From Pseudomonas brassicacearum subsp. neoaurantiaca (GTDB lineage Bacteria > Pseudomonadota > Gammaproteobacteria > Pseudomonadales > Pseudomonadaceae): a DNA stretch of 64,000 nucleotides. Positions 63,946-64,000 of this stretch are shown here, piece after piece. The notes beneath the pieces were generated by a model. It had not been told where the DNA came from. It was given only the letters and a program-made list of their open reading frames with translations, and ran no database searches. Location of the stretch: positions 215,925 to 279,924 of the forward strand of contig NZ_VDLV01000013.1 of NCBI RefSeq assembly GCF_013608025.1, written 5' to 3'. A program made the translations under genes and the position numbers. How positions within the stretch are numbered: the first letter of the stretch is position 1; every line of letters starts with the position of its first letter.

Positions 63946-64000
63946 GTGGCGAGGGAGCTTGCTCCCGCTGGGGCGCGTAGCGGCCCTCGCTTTTTTGGCG
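63946..64000. repeat. REP-B element (cut by window end)
   Basis: GTGGCGAGGGAGCTTGCTCCCGCTGGGGCGCG is the left arm of a REP-B pair directly after soxG; the right arm lies beyond the window. Confidence 0.8.

Overview
The window is 64 kb of GC-rich chromosome from a Pseudomonas, most likely the P. fluorescens group. Gene content and order resemble the choline/glycine betaine/carnitine catabolic region of P. aeruginosa and P. putida. The intergenic spaces carry REP/REPIN palindromes typical of fluorescent pseudomonads. I saw no rRNA, tRNA, CRISPR array, insertion sequence or prophage.

Layout. 1-14.4 kb is mixed housekeeping: a 5'-truncated REC-PAS-GGDEF-EAL protein, a YgjP-like metallopeptidase, a small winged-helix protein, ElaA, a periplasmic binding protein, a YccS-like membrane protein, an HI0933-type flavoprotein, the helicase DbpA, an MdtD-like exporter and a TldD/TldE-like pair. 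14.8-20.8 kb is choline uptake and oxidation (betT1 divergent from betI-betB-betA). 21-27.6 kb holds the quaternary-amine ABC transporter (cbcXWV), serine dehydratase (sdaB) and the master activator gbdR. 27.7-34.3 kb is carnitine and gamma-butyrobetaine degradation (gbbH-like gene, cdhB, cdhA, cdhC, caiX, divergent cdhR). 34.6-36.1 kb is a small island with a DUF3010 gene, a toxin-antitoxin pair and an LprI-like protein. 36.3-44.1 kb is the dimethylglycine demethylase operon (degenerate dipeptidase homologue, DUF5943 protein, dgcA, dgcB, etfA, etfB). 45.2-52 kb is a three-gene block that I cannot assign: a GMC oxidoreductase fused to an alpha/beta hydrolase, a membrane di-heme cytochrome c and a metallophosphoesterase. 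52.1-64 kb is glycine betaine monooxygenase (gbcA, divergent gbcB), threonine aldolase, a TraX-like protein, and glyA1-soxBDAG for sarcosine oxidation.

Together the pathway genes form a route: choline -> betaine aldehyde -> glycine betaine (BetA, BetB); carnitine -> 3-dehydrocarnitine -> betainyl-CoA -> glycine betaine (CdhA, CdhC, CdhB); glycine betaine -> dimethylglycine (GbcAB) -> sarcosine (DgcAB with EtfAB) -> glycine (SoxBDAG) -> serine (GlyA) -> pyruvate (SdaB). Visible regulation includes a perfect 20-bp BetI palindrome, a sigma-54-type promoter before gbdR, and GTCGC-type half-sites repeated every 20-21 bp before several GbdR/CdhR targets.

The most unusual signals are these. A ~1.1 kb gene-free region after etfB (44.1-45.2 kb) carries six consensus DnaA boxes in ~530 bp, with three more perfect boxes inside etfA and etfB. 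The unassigned GMC-hydrolase/cytochrome/phosphoesterase block follows directly. An M19 dipeptidase homologue in the dimethylglycine operon has lost conserved metal ligands, and DgcA has lost one of the four usual Fe-S cysteines. An orphan terminator between gbdR and the carnitine operon suggests an unannotated small RNA.
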